The notes beneath the pieces are model-generated. The model ran no database searches. It had not been told where the DNA came from and saw only the letters and a program-made list of their open reading frames with translations. A stretch of DNA of 64,000 bases from positions 1-64,000 of the forward strand of contig CAWCPX010000006.1 in NCBI GenBank assembly GCA_963797605.1. Direction: 5' to 3'. The position numbers and the translations under genes are program-made. How positions within the stretch are numbered: the stretch's first letter is position 1; each line of letters opens with the position of its first letter. This stretch comes from DASQPR01 sp963797605. GTDB taxonomy: Bacteria > Actinomycetota > Actinomycetes > Mycobacteriales > Micromonosporaceae. Of the stretch, positions 9,078 through 17,194 are shown piece by piece.

Positions 9078-11042
9078 ATGACTGAGAATGAGATCCAGCG
9101 ACTCGCGTACGACGTCGTCGTGATCGGTGCCGGTGGTGCGGGTCTGCGCGCCGCCGTTGAGGCCCGCATGGCCGGCAAGAAGACCGCGATCATCTCGAAA
9201 TCACTGTTCGGCAAGGCCCACACGGTCATGGCCGAGGGTGGCGCCGCCGCGTCGATGGGCAACGTCAACTCCAACGACAACTGGATGGTCCACTTCCGCG
9301 ACACGATGCGTGGTGGCAAGTTCCTGAACAACTTCCGCATGGCCGAGCTGCACGCCAAAGAGGCGCCGGCCCGGGTCTGGGAGCTCGAGACCTACGGTGC
9401 CCTGTTCGACCGCACCGCCGACGGCAAGATCTCGCAGCGCAACTTCGGTGGCCACGAGTACCCGCGGCTGGCGCACGTCGGCGACCGCACCGGCCTGGAG
9501 ATGATCCGCACGCTCCAGCAGCAGATCGTCTCGCTGCAGCAGAAAGACTTCGCCGAGACCGGTGACTACGAGTCGGGCATCAAGGTCTTCGCCGAGACCA
9601 CGATCACCGACCTGCTCCTCGACGGCAACAAGATCGCCGGCGCGTTCGGTTACACCCGGGAGAAGGGCGAGTTCCTGCTCTTCGAAACGGCCGCCGTCGT
9701 GCTGGCCACCGGTGGTGTCGGCAAGTCGTACAAGGTGACGTCGAACTCCTGGGAGTACACCGGCGACGGCCACGCGCTCGCTCTGCGCGCCGGCGCGACG
9801 CTGATCAACATGGAGTTCCTGCAGTTCCACCCGACCGGCATGGTCTGGCCGCCCTCGGTCAAGGGCATCCTCGTCACCGAATCGGTGCGTGGTGACGGCG
9901 GCGTGCTGAAGAACTCCGACGGCAAGCGGTTCATGTTCGACTACGTCCCCGACGTGTTCCGCAAGCAGTACGCGGAAACCGAGGAAGAGGCCGACCGCTG
10001 GTACACCGACCCCGACAACAACCGGCGCCCACCGGAGCTGCTACCCCGTGACGAGGTCGCTCGCGCGATCAACAGCGAGGTCAAAGCGGGCCGAGGCACC
10101 GAAGCGGGCGGCGTCTACCTCGACATCGCGTCGCGCCGACCGGCCGAGTTCATCCTGAAGCGGCTTCCGTCGATGTACCACCAGTTCAAGGAGCTGGCCG
10201 ACGTCGACATCACGAAGCAGCCGATGGAGATCGGGCCAACCTGCCACTACGTCATGGGCGGCGTCGAGGTCGATCCCGACACGGGTGCCGCCGCCGGCCG
10301 GGTCGAGGGCCTGTTCGCCGCCGGCGAGGTCTCCGGCGGCATGCACGGCTCCAACCGTCTCGGCGGAAACTCGCTCTCCGACCTGCTGGTGTTCGGCAAG
10401 CGGGCGGGCGAGTACGCGGCCGCGTACACGTCGGCGCTCCCGGCGAAGCCCAAGGTCGGTGAGGCTGATCTCGCCGCGGCGCTGGAGACGGCGCTGGCTC
10501 CGATCAACCGTGGCGCCGCCGGCGAAAACCCGTACCACGTGTGGCACGACCTGCAGACGGTCATGCAAGAGCTGGTCGGCATCATCCGCCGCAAGGAAGA
10601 ACTCGAAGAGTCGATCAAGAAGCTCGCCGACCTGCGTGGGCGGGTGGCCAACGTCGGCGCGACCGGCGGCCGCAAGTTCAACCCGGGCTGGCACCTCGCG
10701 CTCGACCTGCGCAACATGCTGGTCGTCTCGGAGTGCACGGCACGCGCGGCCCTCGAACGCGAGGAGTCGCGCGGCGGCCACACCCGCGAGGACTTCCCGA
10801 AGATGGACGCGAAGTGGCGCCTGGTCAACCTGGTGTGCTCGCTGACGCCTTCGGGTGACGGCGTCGACCTGCGGCACCAGCCGTTGCCGACGCTGCGGCC
10901 GGAGCTACTCGGCCTCTTCGAGCAGTCGGAACTCTCGAAATACATGACTTCCAACGAATTGATCGACTACGACGCGGCCGCCACTGCGGCGAAGTCCGTG
11001 ACGGTGAACGACGACGCGACGACGACGATTGGCGGCAAATAA
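9078..11042 (+). CDS. sdhA: succinate dehydrogenase / fumarate reductase flavoprotein subunit
   Basis: Catalytic FAD subunit, 654 residues, oxidising succinate to fumarate on the cytoplasmic face of the membrane. It has the dinucleotide-binding VVVIGAGGAGLRAAVEA, the covalent-FAD histidine in HTVMAEGGAAASMGN, the substrate-site region LQFHPTGMVWPP, the HVMGG-type segment CHYVMGGVEVDP, and the FAD loop GSNRLGGNSLSDLLVFG. ATG at 9078 follows sdhC closely. Intact. It transfers electrons to SdhB, encoded 2 nt downstream. Confidence 0.96.
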   Translation: MTENEIQRLAYDVVVIGAGGAGLRAAVEARMAGKKTAIISKSLFGKAHTVMAEGGAAASMGNVNSNDNWMVHFRDTMRGGKFLNNFRMAELHAKEAPARVWELETYGALFDRTADGKISQRNFGGHEYPRLAHVGDRTGLEMIRTLQQQIVSLQQKDFAETGDYESGIKVFAETTITDLLLDGNKIAGAFGYTREKGEFLLFETAAVVLATGGVGKSYKVTSNSWEYTGDGHALALRAGATLINMEFLQFHPTGMVWPPSVKGILVTESVRGDGGVLKNSDGKRFMFDYVPDVFRKQYAETEEEADRWYTDPDNNRRPPELLPRDEVARAINSEVKAGRGTEAGGVYLDIASRRPAEFILKRLPSMYHQFKELADVDITKQPMEIGPTCHYVMGGVEVDPDTGAAAGRVEGLFAAGEVSGGMHGSNRLGGNSLSDLLVFGKRAGEYAAAYTSALPAKPKVGEADLAAALETALAPINRGAAGENPYHVWHDLQTVMQELVGIIRRKEELEESIKKLADLRGRVANVGATGGRKFNPGWHLALDLRNMLVVSECTARAALEREESRGGHTREDFPKMDAKWRLVNLVCSLTPSGDGVDLRHQPLPTLRPELLGLFEQSELSKYMTSNELIDYDAAATAAKSVTVNDDATTTIGGK

Positions 11043-11044
11043 TC

Positions 11045-11809
11045 ATGGGTAGCAAGCGCCATTTCCGGGTCTGGCGGGGTGATGACACCGGCGGCCAGCT
11101 CGAAGACTTCCAGGTCGAGGTCAACGATGGCGAGGTCGTGCTCGACATCATCCACCGGCTGCAGGCCACCGACGCGCCGGATCTCGCGGTGCGCTGGAAC
11201 TGCAAGGCCGGCAAGTGCGGGTCGTGCTCGATGGAGATCAACGGCATGCCGAAGCTCGGCTGCATGACTCGCATGTCGACGTTCGAGCCGGAAGAGACCG
11301 TGACGGTCACGCCGCTGCGGACCTTCCCGGTCATTCGCGACCTGGTCACCGACGTGTCCTTCAACTACCAGAAGGCACGGGAGATGCCGGCGTTCGCACC
11401 GCCGGCCGGTGTCGCCCCGGGTGACTACCGCATGCAGCAGATCGATGTCGAGCGGTCGCAGGAGTTCCGCAAGTGCATCGAATGCTTCCTGTGCCAGAAC
11501 ACGTGCCACGTCGTCCGTGACCACGAGGAAAACAAGCAGGAGTTCTCCGGGCCGCGGTTCTTCATCCGTGCGGCGGAGCTCGACATGCACCCGCTCGACG
11601 CGCGTACCGACCGCAAGGAATTCGCGGTTGAAGACCAGGGTCTCGGGTTCTGCAACATCACGAAGTGCTGCACCGAGGTGTGCCCCGAGCACATCAAGAT
11701 CACGGACAACGCGATCATTCCGATGAAGGAACGCGTCGTCGACCGGCGTTACGACCCGCTGGTCTGGCTGGGAAACAAGATTTTCCGCCGGGATCAGGTC
11801 GGCGCTTAG
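11045..11809 (+). CDS. sdhB: succinate dehydrogenase / fumarate reductase iron-sulfur subunit
   Basis: Electron-transfer subunit, 254 residues, with the N-terminal [2Fe-2S] motif CKAGKCGSCSMEINGMPKLGC and C-terminal cysteine clusters CIECFLCQNTC and CCTEVCPEHI for the [4Fe-4S] and [3Fe-4S] centres. It links FAD in SdhA to the quinone at SdhC. Last gene of the operon, followed within 10 nt by two hairpins. Confidence 0.95.
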   Translation: MGSKRHFRVWRGDDTGGQLEDFQVEVNDGEVVLDIIHRLQATDAPDLAVRWNCKAGKCGSCSMEINGMPKLGCMTRMSTFEPEETVTVTPLRTFPVIRDLVTDVSFNYQKAREMPAFAPPAGVAPGDYRMQQIDVERSQEFRKCIECFLCQNTCHVVRDHEENKQEFSGPRFFIRAAELDMHPLDARTDRKEFAVEDQGLGFCNITKCCTEVCPEHIKITDNAIIPMKERVVDRRYDPLVWLGNKIFRRDQVGA

Positions 11810-11818
11810 TTTCTTCGA

Positions 11819-11847
11819 TCGGGCGGAGCCTTTAAGGCTCCGCCCGA
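11819..11847 (+). terminator. hairpin 1 after sdhB
   Basis: Perfect 14-bp inverted repeat (arms TCGGGCGGAGCCTT and AAGGCTCCGCCCGA around a single T) 9 nt after the sdhB stop. It has no U-tract, so it may act as an RNA-end stabiliser or in tandem with hairpin 2. Confidence 0.65.
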
Positions 11848-11852
11848 CGCGC

Positions 11853-11907
11853 GATCGTGCCGATCTGTGGCTGCTGTGGCAACCGCAGATCGGCACGATC
11901 CTTTTTA
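11853..11907 (+). terminator. hairpin 2 with T-tract after sdhB
   Basis: Perfect 15-bp inverted repeat (GATCGTGCCGATCTG at 11853-11867 and its complement at 11886-11900) followed by CTTTTTAC: an intrinsic terminator for the sdh operon. It lies between convergent genes and its right side touches the stop of the mutT gene, so it may serve both strands. Confidence 0.75.
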
Positions 11908-12312
11908 CGTCAAGAACGGCGGCAGCGCGGCCACGATCGGAGCGTCGGCCGGCAGCCAATCAACGCTGTCGAGTTCGCTCGCGTCGAGCCACCGCATGTC
12001 ACCGTGCTCGATGAGGCGTGGCTGGTCTCCGTCGGCCAGCGTGGCCGCGTAGACCCGCAGCACCGCCCACCCGTGACCAAGCGGAATGTCCCGACCGACC
12101 CGCTCGCCGACCTCCACGGGCACGCCCAACTCCTCCACGCATTCGCGGACAAGCGCCTCGACGTCACTCTCCCCCGGCTCTACCTTGCCACCGGGAAACT
12201 CCCACCTCCCCGCGAACTCGGGTGGCTCGGTGCGGGCACAGGCGAGCACTCTGCGTTGTCGGATAATCGCGGCGCCAACGATGACACGTGGGGTAGGACG
12301 TTCGGTATGCAC
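11905..12312 (-). CDS. mutT: Nudix hydrolase, MutT type
   Basis: Predicted (deoxy)nucleoside triphosphate pyrophosphohydrolase that sanitises oxidised nucleotides such as 8-oxo-dGTP; 135 residues, cytoplasmic. The complete Nudix box GGKVEPGESDVEALVRECVEE + LGV matches GX5EX7REUXEEXGU. The N-terminal PRVIVGAAIIRQRRVLACAR is typical of the MutT/CTP-pyrophosphohydrolase branch. Convergent with sdhB; its stop lies beside the terminator hairpin. Substrate choice within the family cannot be read from the sequence. Confidence 0.88.
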   Translation of the reverse strand: MHTERPTPRVIVGAAIIRQRRVLACARTEPPEFAGRWEFPGGKVEPGESDVEALVRECVEELGVPVEVGERVGRDIPLGHGWAVLRVYAATLADGDQPRLIEHGDMRWLDASELDSVDWLPADAPIVAALPPFLT

Positions 12313-12492
12313 GAGCCATCAGCGTGCCAGATCTTCGGGGAAATGAAAGCCCTTCCGTCCCTATGGCCACCCGACGTCGGATTTGTGGCCATAGACACAG
12401 CGTGCTCACTTAGCAACACTGAGGACATCAAACGCAACAAGGGGGCGACGAGACGGCCACAAGCCAGTAACGGATGCCTGGGAGGTGTGCCC

Positions 12493-12804
12493 ATGAATGC
12501 TCGACGGAGGACAGCGCCCGCCGCTGACTATCTCAGTGACGCGTTCGCGTTGCTGGCCGGTTGGCGACGAGACGGCGAAGAGATCAACCGGACTCTCCGC
12601 ATTGATGACGCACAGCACGCCGCGCTCACCGAGCGTATTGCCATCATCGCGGACGCGATCGGCGTGCGCCCACGCATTCGCCGCCGCGACGGCAACACGC
12701 TGATCGGCCTCGATTCCAGCGAAACCGGCGAGCTTTCGCAGAGTGAAGTCAACCTCGCGGCTCGCATCGAAGACACCTACCGCACGATCGTCGGGCTGGC
12801 CTGA
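12493..12804 (+). CDS. pterin-4a-carbinolamine dehydratase-like protein without the usual HH motif
   Basis: A 103-residue protein behind a strong ribosome site (GGAGGTG, 6 nt before ATG). The order LSDAFALLAGWRRDGEEINR, a helix ending IADAIGVRPRIRRRDGNTLI, then SETGELSQSEVNLAARIED follows the PCD/DCoH fold (LxGW, central helix plus strand, T-x-S-GGL, ELAxxID). Where active enzymes have an HHP triplet this protein has GVRP, so the catalytic histidines are missing. It could be a pterin-binding or dimerisation-only relative. Divergent from mutT; the family call is from motif order alone. Confidence 0.5.
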   Translation: MNARRRTAPAADYLSDAFALLAGWRRDGEEINRTLRIDDAQHAALTERIAIIADAIGVRPRIRRRDGNTLIGLDSSETGELSQSEVNLAARIEDTYRTIVGLA

Positions 12805-12824
12805 CCGGCTCAGCAAGTTGACCG

Positions 12825-12900
12825 GCTCAGACGTTCAAGCGGCGGTCTGTGCTCACCTCCGCCACACCCCGGCTCCGGCTGCGCTCAGACGTTGAAGCGG
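12825..12900. repeat. 18-bp near-identical direct repeat at ychF 3' end
   Basis: GCTCAGACGTTCAAGCGG (12825-12842) and GCTCAGACGTTGAAGCGG (12883-12900) differ at one base. The second copy holds the stop and last codons of ychF; the first is intergenic, so a short stretch of the ychF end seems to have been duplicated. Confidence 0.6.
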
Positions 12901-13970
12901 AACTCCACGACGTCGCCGTCCTGCATGATGTAGTCCTTGCCTTCCATCCGCACCTTGCCCGCCGTCTTCGCGGCCGCCTTCGAGCCCGCCGTCATCAAGT
13001 CGTCGAACCCGACGATTTCGGCCTTGATGAAGCCGCGCTGGAAGTCGGAGTGGATGACGCCGGCCGCCTCGGGTGCCGTCGCGCCGACCGGAACCGTCCA
13101 CGCACGTGACTCTTTCGGACCCGCCGTCAGGTAGGTCTGCAGGCCCAGCGTCCGGAAGCCGACCCGAATCAGCTGGTTGAGCCCCGGTTCCGGCTGACCG
13201 ATCGCTTCCAACAGCTCACGTGCCTCTTCCTCGGGCAGGTCGATCAGTTCGGACTCGATCTTCGCGTCCATGAAGACGGCATCGGCGGGGGCGACGATGG
13301 CGCGCAGCGAGTCCAGGAACTCGGCGTTTTCCAGTTCGGCCTCGTCGACGTTGAAGACGTAGAGGAAGGGCTTGGCCGTCAGCAGGTGCAGCTCGTCGAG
13401 CAATTCCAGCTCGATCTTGGCCTTGGCCGCGCCGCCGAACAGCGTGACGCCCGAGTCCAGCAGGTCGCGGGCGGCCTGGGCGGCGGCGAGCACCGGCGCG
13501 CGATCCTTGCGGAGGCGCACCTCCTTCTCCAACCGCGGCAGCGCCTTATCGATCGTCTGCAGGTCAGCGAGCATTAGCTCAGTGTTGATCGTCTCGATGT
13601 CGTCAGCCGGCGACACCTTGCCATCGACGTGCACGACGTTGGGGTCCGAGAACGCCCGCACCACCTGGCAGATCGCGGACGCCTCGCGGATGTTCGCGAG
13701 GAACGCGTTGCCCCGCCCCTGACCCGTCGACGCACCGCGCACGAGACCCGCGATGTCGACGAACGACACCGGCGCCGGGACCGTCTTGACCGAGTCGAAC
13801 ATCTCCGCCAACCGGTTGAGCCGTTGGTCAGGCAACCCGACAACGCCGACGTTGGGCTCGATCGTGGCGAACGGATAGTTGGCCGCGAGCACGTCATTCT
13901 TGGTCAGGGCGTTGAAAAGGGTGCTCTTGCCGACGTTGGGCAGGCCGACGATGCCGATGGTTAGCGTCAC
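12885..13970 (-). CDS. ychF: redox-regulated ribosome-associated ATPase YchF/OLA1
   Basis: Obg-family P-loop protein that hydrolyses ATP and binds the ribosome. The product of 361 residues has the usual length, with Walker A GLPNVGKSTLF, switch II DIAGLVRGASTGQG, the N-x-x-E form NVDEAELENAEF instead of NKxD (the mark of ATP preference), and the C-terminal TGS domain ending DVVEFRFNV. The start is GTG at 13970 (VTLTIGIVGLPN). Intact, single gene, divergent from an acyl-CoA dehydrogenase. Confidence 0.96.
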   Translation of the reverse strand: MTLTIGIVGLPNVGKSTLFNALTKNDVLAANYPFATIEPNVGVVGLPDQRLNRLAEMFDSVKTVPAPVSFVDIAGLVRGASTGQGRGNAFLANIREASAICQVVRAFSDPNVVHVDGKVSPADDIETINTELMLADLQTIDKALPRLEKEVRLRKDRAPVLAAAQAARDLLDSGVTLFGGAAKAKIELELLDELHLLTAKPFLYVFNVDEAELENAEFLDSLRAIVAPADAVFMDAKIESELIDLPEEEARELLEAIGQPEPGLNQLIRVGFRTLGLQTYLTAGPKESRAWTVPVGATAPEAAGVIHSDFQRGFIKAEIVGFDDLMTAGSKAAAKTAGKVRMEGKDYIMQDGDVVEFRFNV

Positions 13971-14080
13971 GGAATACCAGCTTACGCAGGCGATGGGCAG
14001 TTGCCGAAATGACTGGTCACGACGATCGGCCCGGCACGCGGTAAATATGATCAGCTCGGGTTGACCGGCAGAGGAGCGAC

Positions 14081-15037
14081 ATGATCGAGCAACGCGCACG
14101 CGCCATCGCCGAAGACATCCTGTTCCCGGCGGCAATGGCTGTGGACGCGGCCGACCGGGTGCCCGCCTCACATTTCGACCTGCTCGCGGCCACCGGTTTC
14201 TACGGCATCGCCAACGATCCCGCGGTCGACTACGCCACCCTGTGCCGCGTGGTCGAGACGCTCGCCAGCGGGTGTTTGACGACGGCTTTCGTCTGGATGC
14301 AGTCCCTGACGCCGGTCCGGGCCGCTGCTGCCGCCAATCGGACCGACTTACTGCCGGCTCTCGTCGCGGGCGAGCGCCGCGGTGGCATCGGCCTCGCCGG
14401 CATTCGAAACCCTCATGACCCTTTGACGGTACGGCCAGCCGACGGCGGGTACGTGCTGTCCGGCCAGGTCCCGTGGATCACCGGCTGGGACATGATCGAC
14501 TGCGTGTACGTGGCGGCTCTCGACGGCGACCTGATCCACTTCCTTCTGGTCGACGCGGTGAGGTCACCCTCGCTTACTCCCACGCAACAGCGCCTCGTGG
14601 CCGTCCAAGCGAGTCGTACGGTCAACGTGACCTTCGACGATCACTTCGTTCCGGCGGATCGGCTGCTCAGCACGGTTCCGTTCGACGAGTGGCAGGCGGC
14701 GGACAGCAGCGGCTCGACGCTCAACGGGTTCCTGTCGCTCGGTCTCGCCCACCGGTGTTGCCAGCTCCTGGGCCCGAGCGGCCTCGATGCCGAGTTGGAC
14801 GCGGCTCGGACGGCTCTGCTATCCGCCGACGACGACACGCTGCCGCTCGCTCGAGCCAGGGCCTCTGACCTCGCATTGCGTACGGCTGCCGCGCTGACCG
14901 TACGCACCGGGGCGCGAGCGGTCCGCCTCGATCAGCATGCCCAGCGATTGATGCGGGAAGCCACCTTCCTGCTCGTATTCGGGTCACGGCGGACAATCCA
15001 GACGGCTCTTCTGGAGCGATTGGCGCCAACCCTCTAG
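14081..15037 (+). CDS. acyl-CoA dehydrogenase-like flavoprotein
   Basis: A 318-residue protein, shorter than classical acyl-CoA dehydrogenases (about 380). It keeps the N-terminal helical part (ATGFYGIANDP), the middle beta-domain signature GGIGLAGIRNP with GGYVLSGQVPWITG, and part of the C-terminal helices. The ribosome site GAGGAG is 5 nt upstream of ATG. The catalytic glutamate cannot be assigned. It sits immediately before the Ada/AlkA-ogt repair pair (8-nt gap), which suggests a shared transcript and a possible role with alkylated compounds, as for AidB, but it is much shorter than AidB. Function is inferred by family only. Confidence 0.7.
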   Translation: MIEQRARAIAEDILFPAAMAVDAADRVPASHFDLLAATGFYGIANDPAVDYATLCRVVETLASGCLTTAFVWMQSLTPVRAAAAANRTDLLPALVAGERRGGIGLAGIRNPHDPLTVRPADGGYVLSGQVPWITGWDMIDCVYVAALDGDLIHFLLVDAVRSPSLTPTQQRLVAVQASRTVNVTFDDHFVPADRLLSTVPFDEWQAADSSGSTLNGFLSLGLAHRCCQLLGPSGLDAELDAARTALLSADDDTLPLARARASDLALRTAAALTVRTGARAVRLDQHAQRLMREATFLLVFGSRRTIQTALLERLAPTL

Positions 15038-15045
15038 AAAACGTC

Positions 15046-16617
15046 ATGTCCGAAACCCGCGAGCCATTCGATCCGACGCGGGGCACGATTGTTCATGTGG
15101 AACTCGACTTCGACCGCTGCTACCGCGCCGTTGACAGCCGCGACCAGCGCTTTGACGGCTGGTTCGTGACCGCTGTCACATCGACTGGCATCTACTGCCG
15201 CCCATCGTGCCCGGCCGTCACACCGAAACCGCAAAATGTGTCCTTCTACCCGACCGCCGCCGCGGCGCACCGGTTCGGCTTCCGAGCCTGCCGCCGCTGC
15301 CGTCCCGACGCGGCACCGGGTTCCCCCGAGTGGGACAACCGCGCCGACGTGGTGGCCCGCGCCATGCGTCTGATCGCTGACGGCGTCGTCGACCGGTCCG
15401 GCGTGAGCGGCCTCGCCGATCGGTTGGGTTTCGGCACCCGGCATCTGACCCGCATGCTCGTCGCCGAGGTCGGAGCCGGTCCGCTCGCGCTGGCCCGGGC
15501 ACAACGCGCGCAGACGGCCCGCACCCTCATCGAGACGACCGATATGCACTTGACCGAGATCGCGTTCGCGGCCGGCTTCGGTTCCGTCCGGCAGTTCAAC
15601 GAGACCGTCCGCGAGGTCTACGCGACCAGTCCACGTGATCTTCGGGTCGCCGCCGCCCGCAAGCAGCCGACCGGCAACGGCACGATCGGGGTTCGGCTGG
15701 CTTACCGTCCGCCGTTGCACCAGCGCGCCTTGCTCGACTTCCTGGCGCTGCGGGCGATCCCCAGTGTCGAGATCGTCAGCGACGACCACTACACCCGCGC
15801 GATCCGGCTTCCGCACGGCGTCGCGACCGTGATGTTGACGCCGATGCCCGATCACGTGGCCGCCACGCTGCAGCTCGCCGACGTCAGGGACCTCGCGCCC
15901 GCGGTAGCGCGATGCCGTCGGCTGCTCGACCTCGACGCCGATCCGGCCGCGATCGACGGCACGCTGGGCGACGACCCGGCGCTCCGGCCGCACGTGCTGG
16001 CCGAGCCCGGCGTCCGGGTGCCGCGCGCCGTCGACGGTTTCGAGGTCGCGGTGCGGGCGATCGTCGGCCAGCAGATCTCAGTGCCGGCGGCCATCACCGT
16101 CATCGACCGCATCGTGCGTGCCGGGGCAGCGGAAGAGGCCCGCCGAGAGGCCGCGTTCGCCGACGGATCCGGCGAGATTGAGACGGGTAGCGACAGCGAG
16201 ACTAGCGACCGCGAAACCGGGTCGGGCAGTTCGCTGGTGCCGTTCCCGGCGGCGAGCGTCGTCGCGGAGCTGCCAGACGATGTCTTCTCCATGCCCGAGC
16301 GGCGCAAGGCCACCATCAAGGCGCTGGCCGCCGCGGTCGCGTCCGGCGAGGTGGTCCTCGACGGCGCCGGCGACCGATCCGAGACCGAGGCGATGCTGCG
16401 CGAGATCCCCGGCATCGGCTCGTGGACTGCCGGCTACGTCGCCATGCGGGCACTGGGCGACCCCGACGTCTTCCTCACGAGTGACTTGGCGTTGCGGCGA
16501 GCGGCGGGCAAGGCCGGGCTTCCGGCCACTCCGGCGGCGCTTGACACACATGCCCAGCGCTGGTCGCCGTGGCGTTCCTATGCGGTAGTTCGATTGTGGA
16601 GGATGTCACATGGCTAA
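15046..16617 (+). CDS. alkA: Ada-AraC / AlkA 3-methyladenine DNA glycosylase fusion
   Basis: DNA repair and regulatory protein, 523 residues. Residues about 18-90 form the Ada zinc domain with cysteines in GIYCRPSCPA and ACRRCRPD. Residues about 95-200 form an AraC-type helix-turn-helix (GLADRLGFGTRHLTRML, AFAAGFGSVRQFNETVR). After that come the AlkA N-domain and the glycosylase domain with VRAIVGQQISVPAA and the HhH motif LREIPGIGSWTAGYVAMRA followed by Asp in DPDVF. An acidic low-complexity insert of about 40 residues (GEIETGSDSETSDRETGSGS) lies inside the glycosylase domain. It overlaps ogt by 8 nt, so the two act together in repair of alkylated DNA. Confidence 0.93.
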   Translation: MSETREPFDPTRGTIVHVELDFDRCYRAVDSRDQRFDGWFVTAVTSTGIYCRPSCPAVTPKPQNVSFYPTAAAAHRFGFRACRRCRPDAAPGSPEWDNRADVVARAMRLIADGVVDRSGVSGLADRLGFGTRHLTRMLVAEVGAGPLALARAQRAQTARTLIETTDMHLTEIAFAAGFGSVRQFNETVREVYATSPRDLRVAAARKQPTGNGTIGVRLAYRPPLHQRALLDFLALRAIPSVEIVSDDHYTRAIRLPHGVATVMLTPMPDHVAATLQLADVRDLAPAVARCRRLLDLDADPAAIDGTLGDDPALRPHVLAEPGVRVPRAVDGFEVAVRAIVGQQISVPAAITVIDRIVRAGAAEEARREAAFADGSGEIETGSDSETSDRETGSGSSLVPFPAASVVAELPDDVFSMPERRKATIKALAAAVASGEVVLDGAGDRSETEAMLREIPGIGSWTAGYVAMRALGDPDVFLTSDLALRRAAGKAGLPATPAALDTHAQRWSPWRSYAVVRLWRMSHG

Positions 16618-17164
16618 CACGACCATCAGCACGCCGGTCGGATCGTTCTCGATCATCGCCAGCGGTAGTGCGGTGTTGTCGGCTGGCTTCACCGAGGATC
16701 TCGACGAACTCGTGGCGTCGATTCACCCGTCGCTCCGAGACGACCGCGATGCCGATGCGGATTTCGGTGGCATCGTGACATCGGTTCACGAATACTTCGC
16801 CGGCAATCTCACCGCTATCGACTCCATCAAGGTCGACCAGTACTCTCCCGGCAAATTCCTCGACCACACGTGGGAGATGCTGCGCCGCGTGCCGGGCGGT
16901 GTCCCGGTTAGCTACAAGGAGCTGGCGGCTCAGGCAGGGCGGCCAATGGCAATCCGTGGTGCCGCCCAGGCATGCGCCCGTAACACTGTGGCGCTCTTCG
17001 TGCCGTGCCACCGCGTCGTGCGCACCGATGGCGGCCTCGGAGGCTATCGATGGGGCCTCGACGTCAAGCGTTGGTTGCTCGACCACGAACGTGCGGCTGC
17101 GCCCGCCATCACCATCGATGAATCGGCGCGAAATGGGGCTTCGCAACCAAAAACCCGTTCGTGA
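16610..17164 (+). CDS. ogt: methylated-DNA--protein-cysteine S-methyltransferase
   Basis: Suicide enzyme that moves the methyl group of O6-methylguanine (and O4-methylthymine) to its own cysteine; 184 residues. The active site PCHRVV is present in ALFVPCHRVVRTDGGLGGYR, with the DNA-binding helix region VPGGVPVSYKELAAQAGRP before it. The ATG lies inside the end of alkA, so translation is coupled. A basic, polar tail of about 20 residues follows the domain. Confidence 0.95.
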   Translation: MANTTISTPVGSFSIIASGSAVLSAGFTEDLDELVASIHPSLRDDRDADADFGGIVTSVHEYFAGNLTAIDSIKVDQYSPGKFLDHTWEMLRRVPGGVPVSYKELAAQAGRPMAIRGAAQACARNTVALFVPCHRVVRTDGGLGGYRWGLDVKRWLLDHERAAAPAITIDESARNGASQPKTRS

Positions 17165-17194
17165 TCAATCATCTCGACCAGATAACGTCAACCT

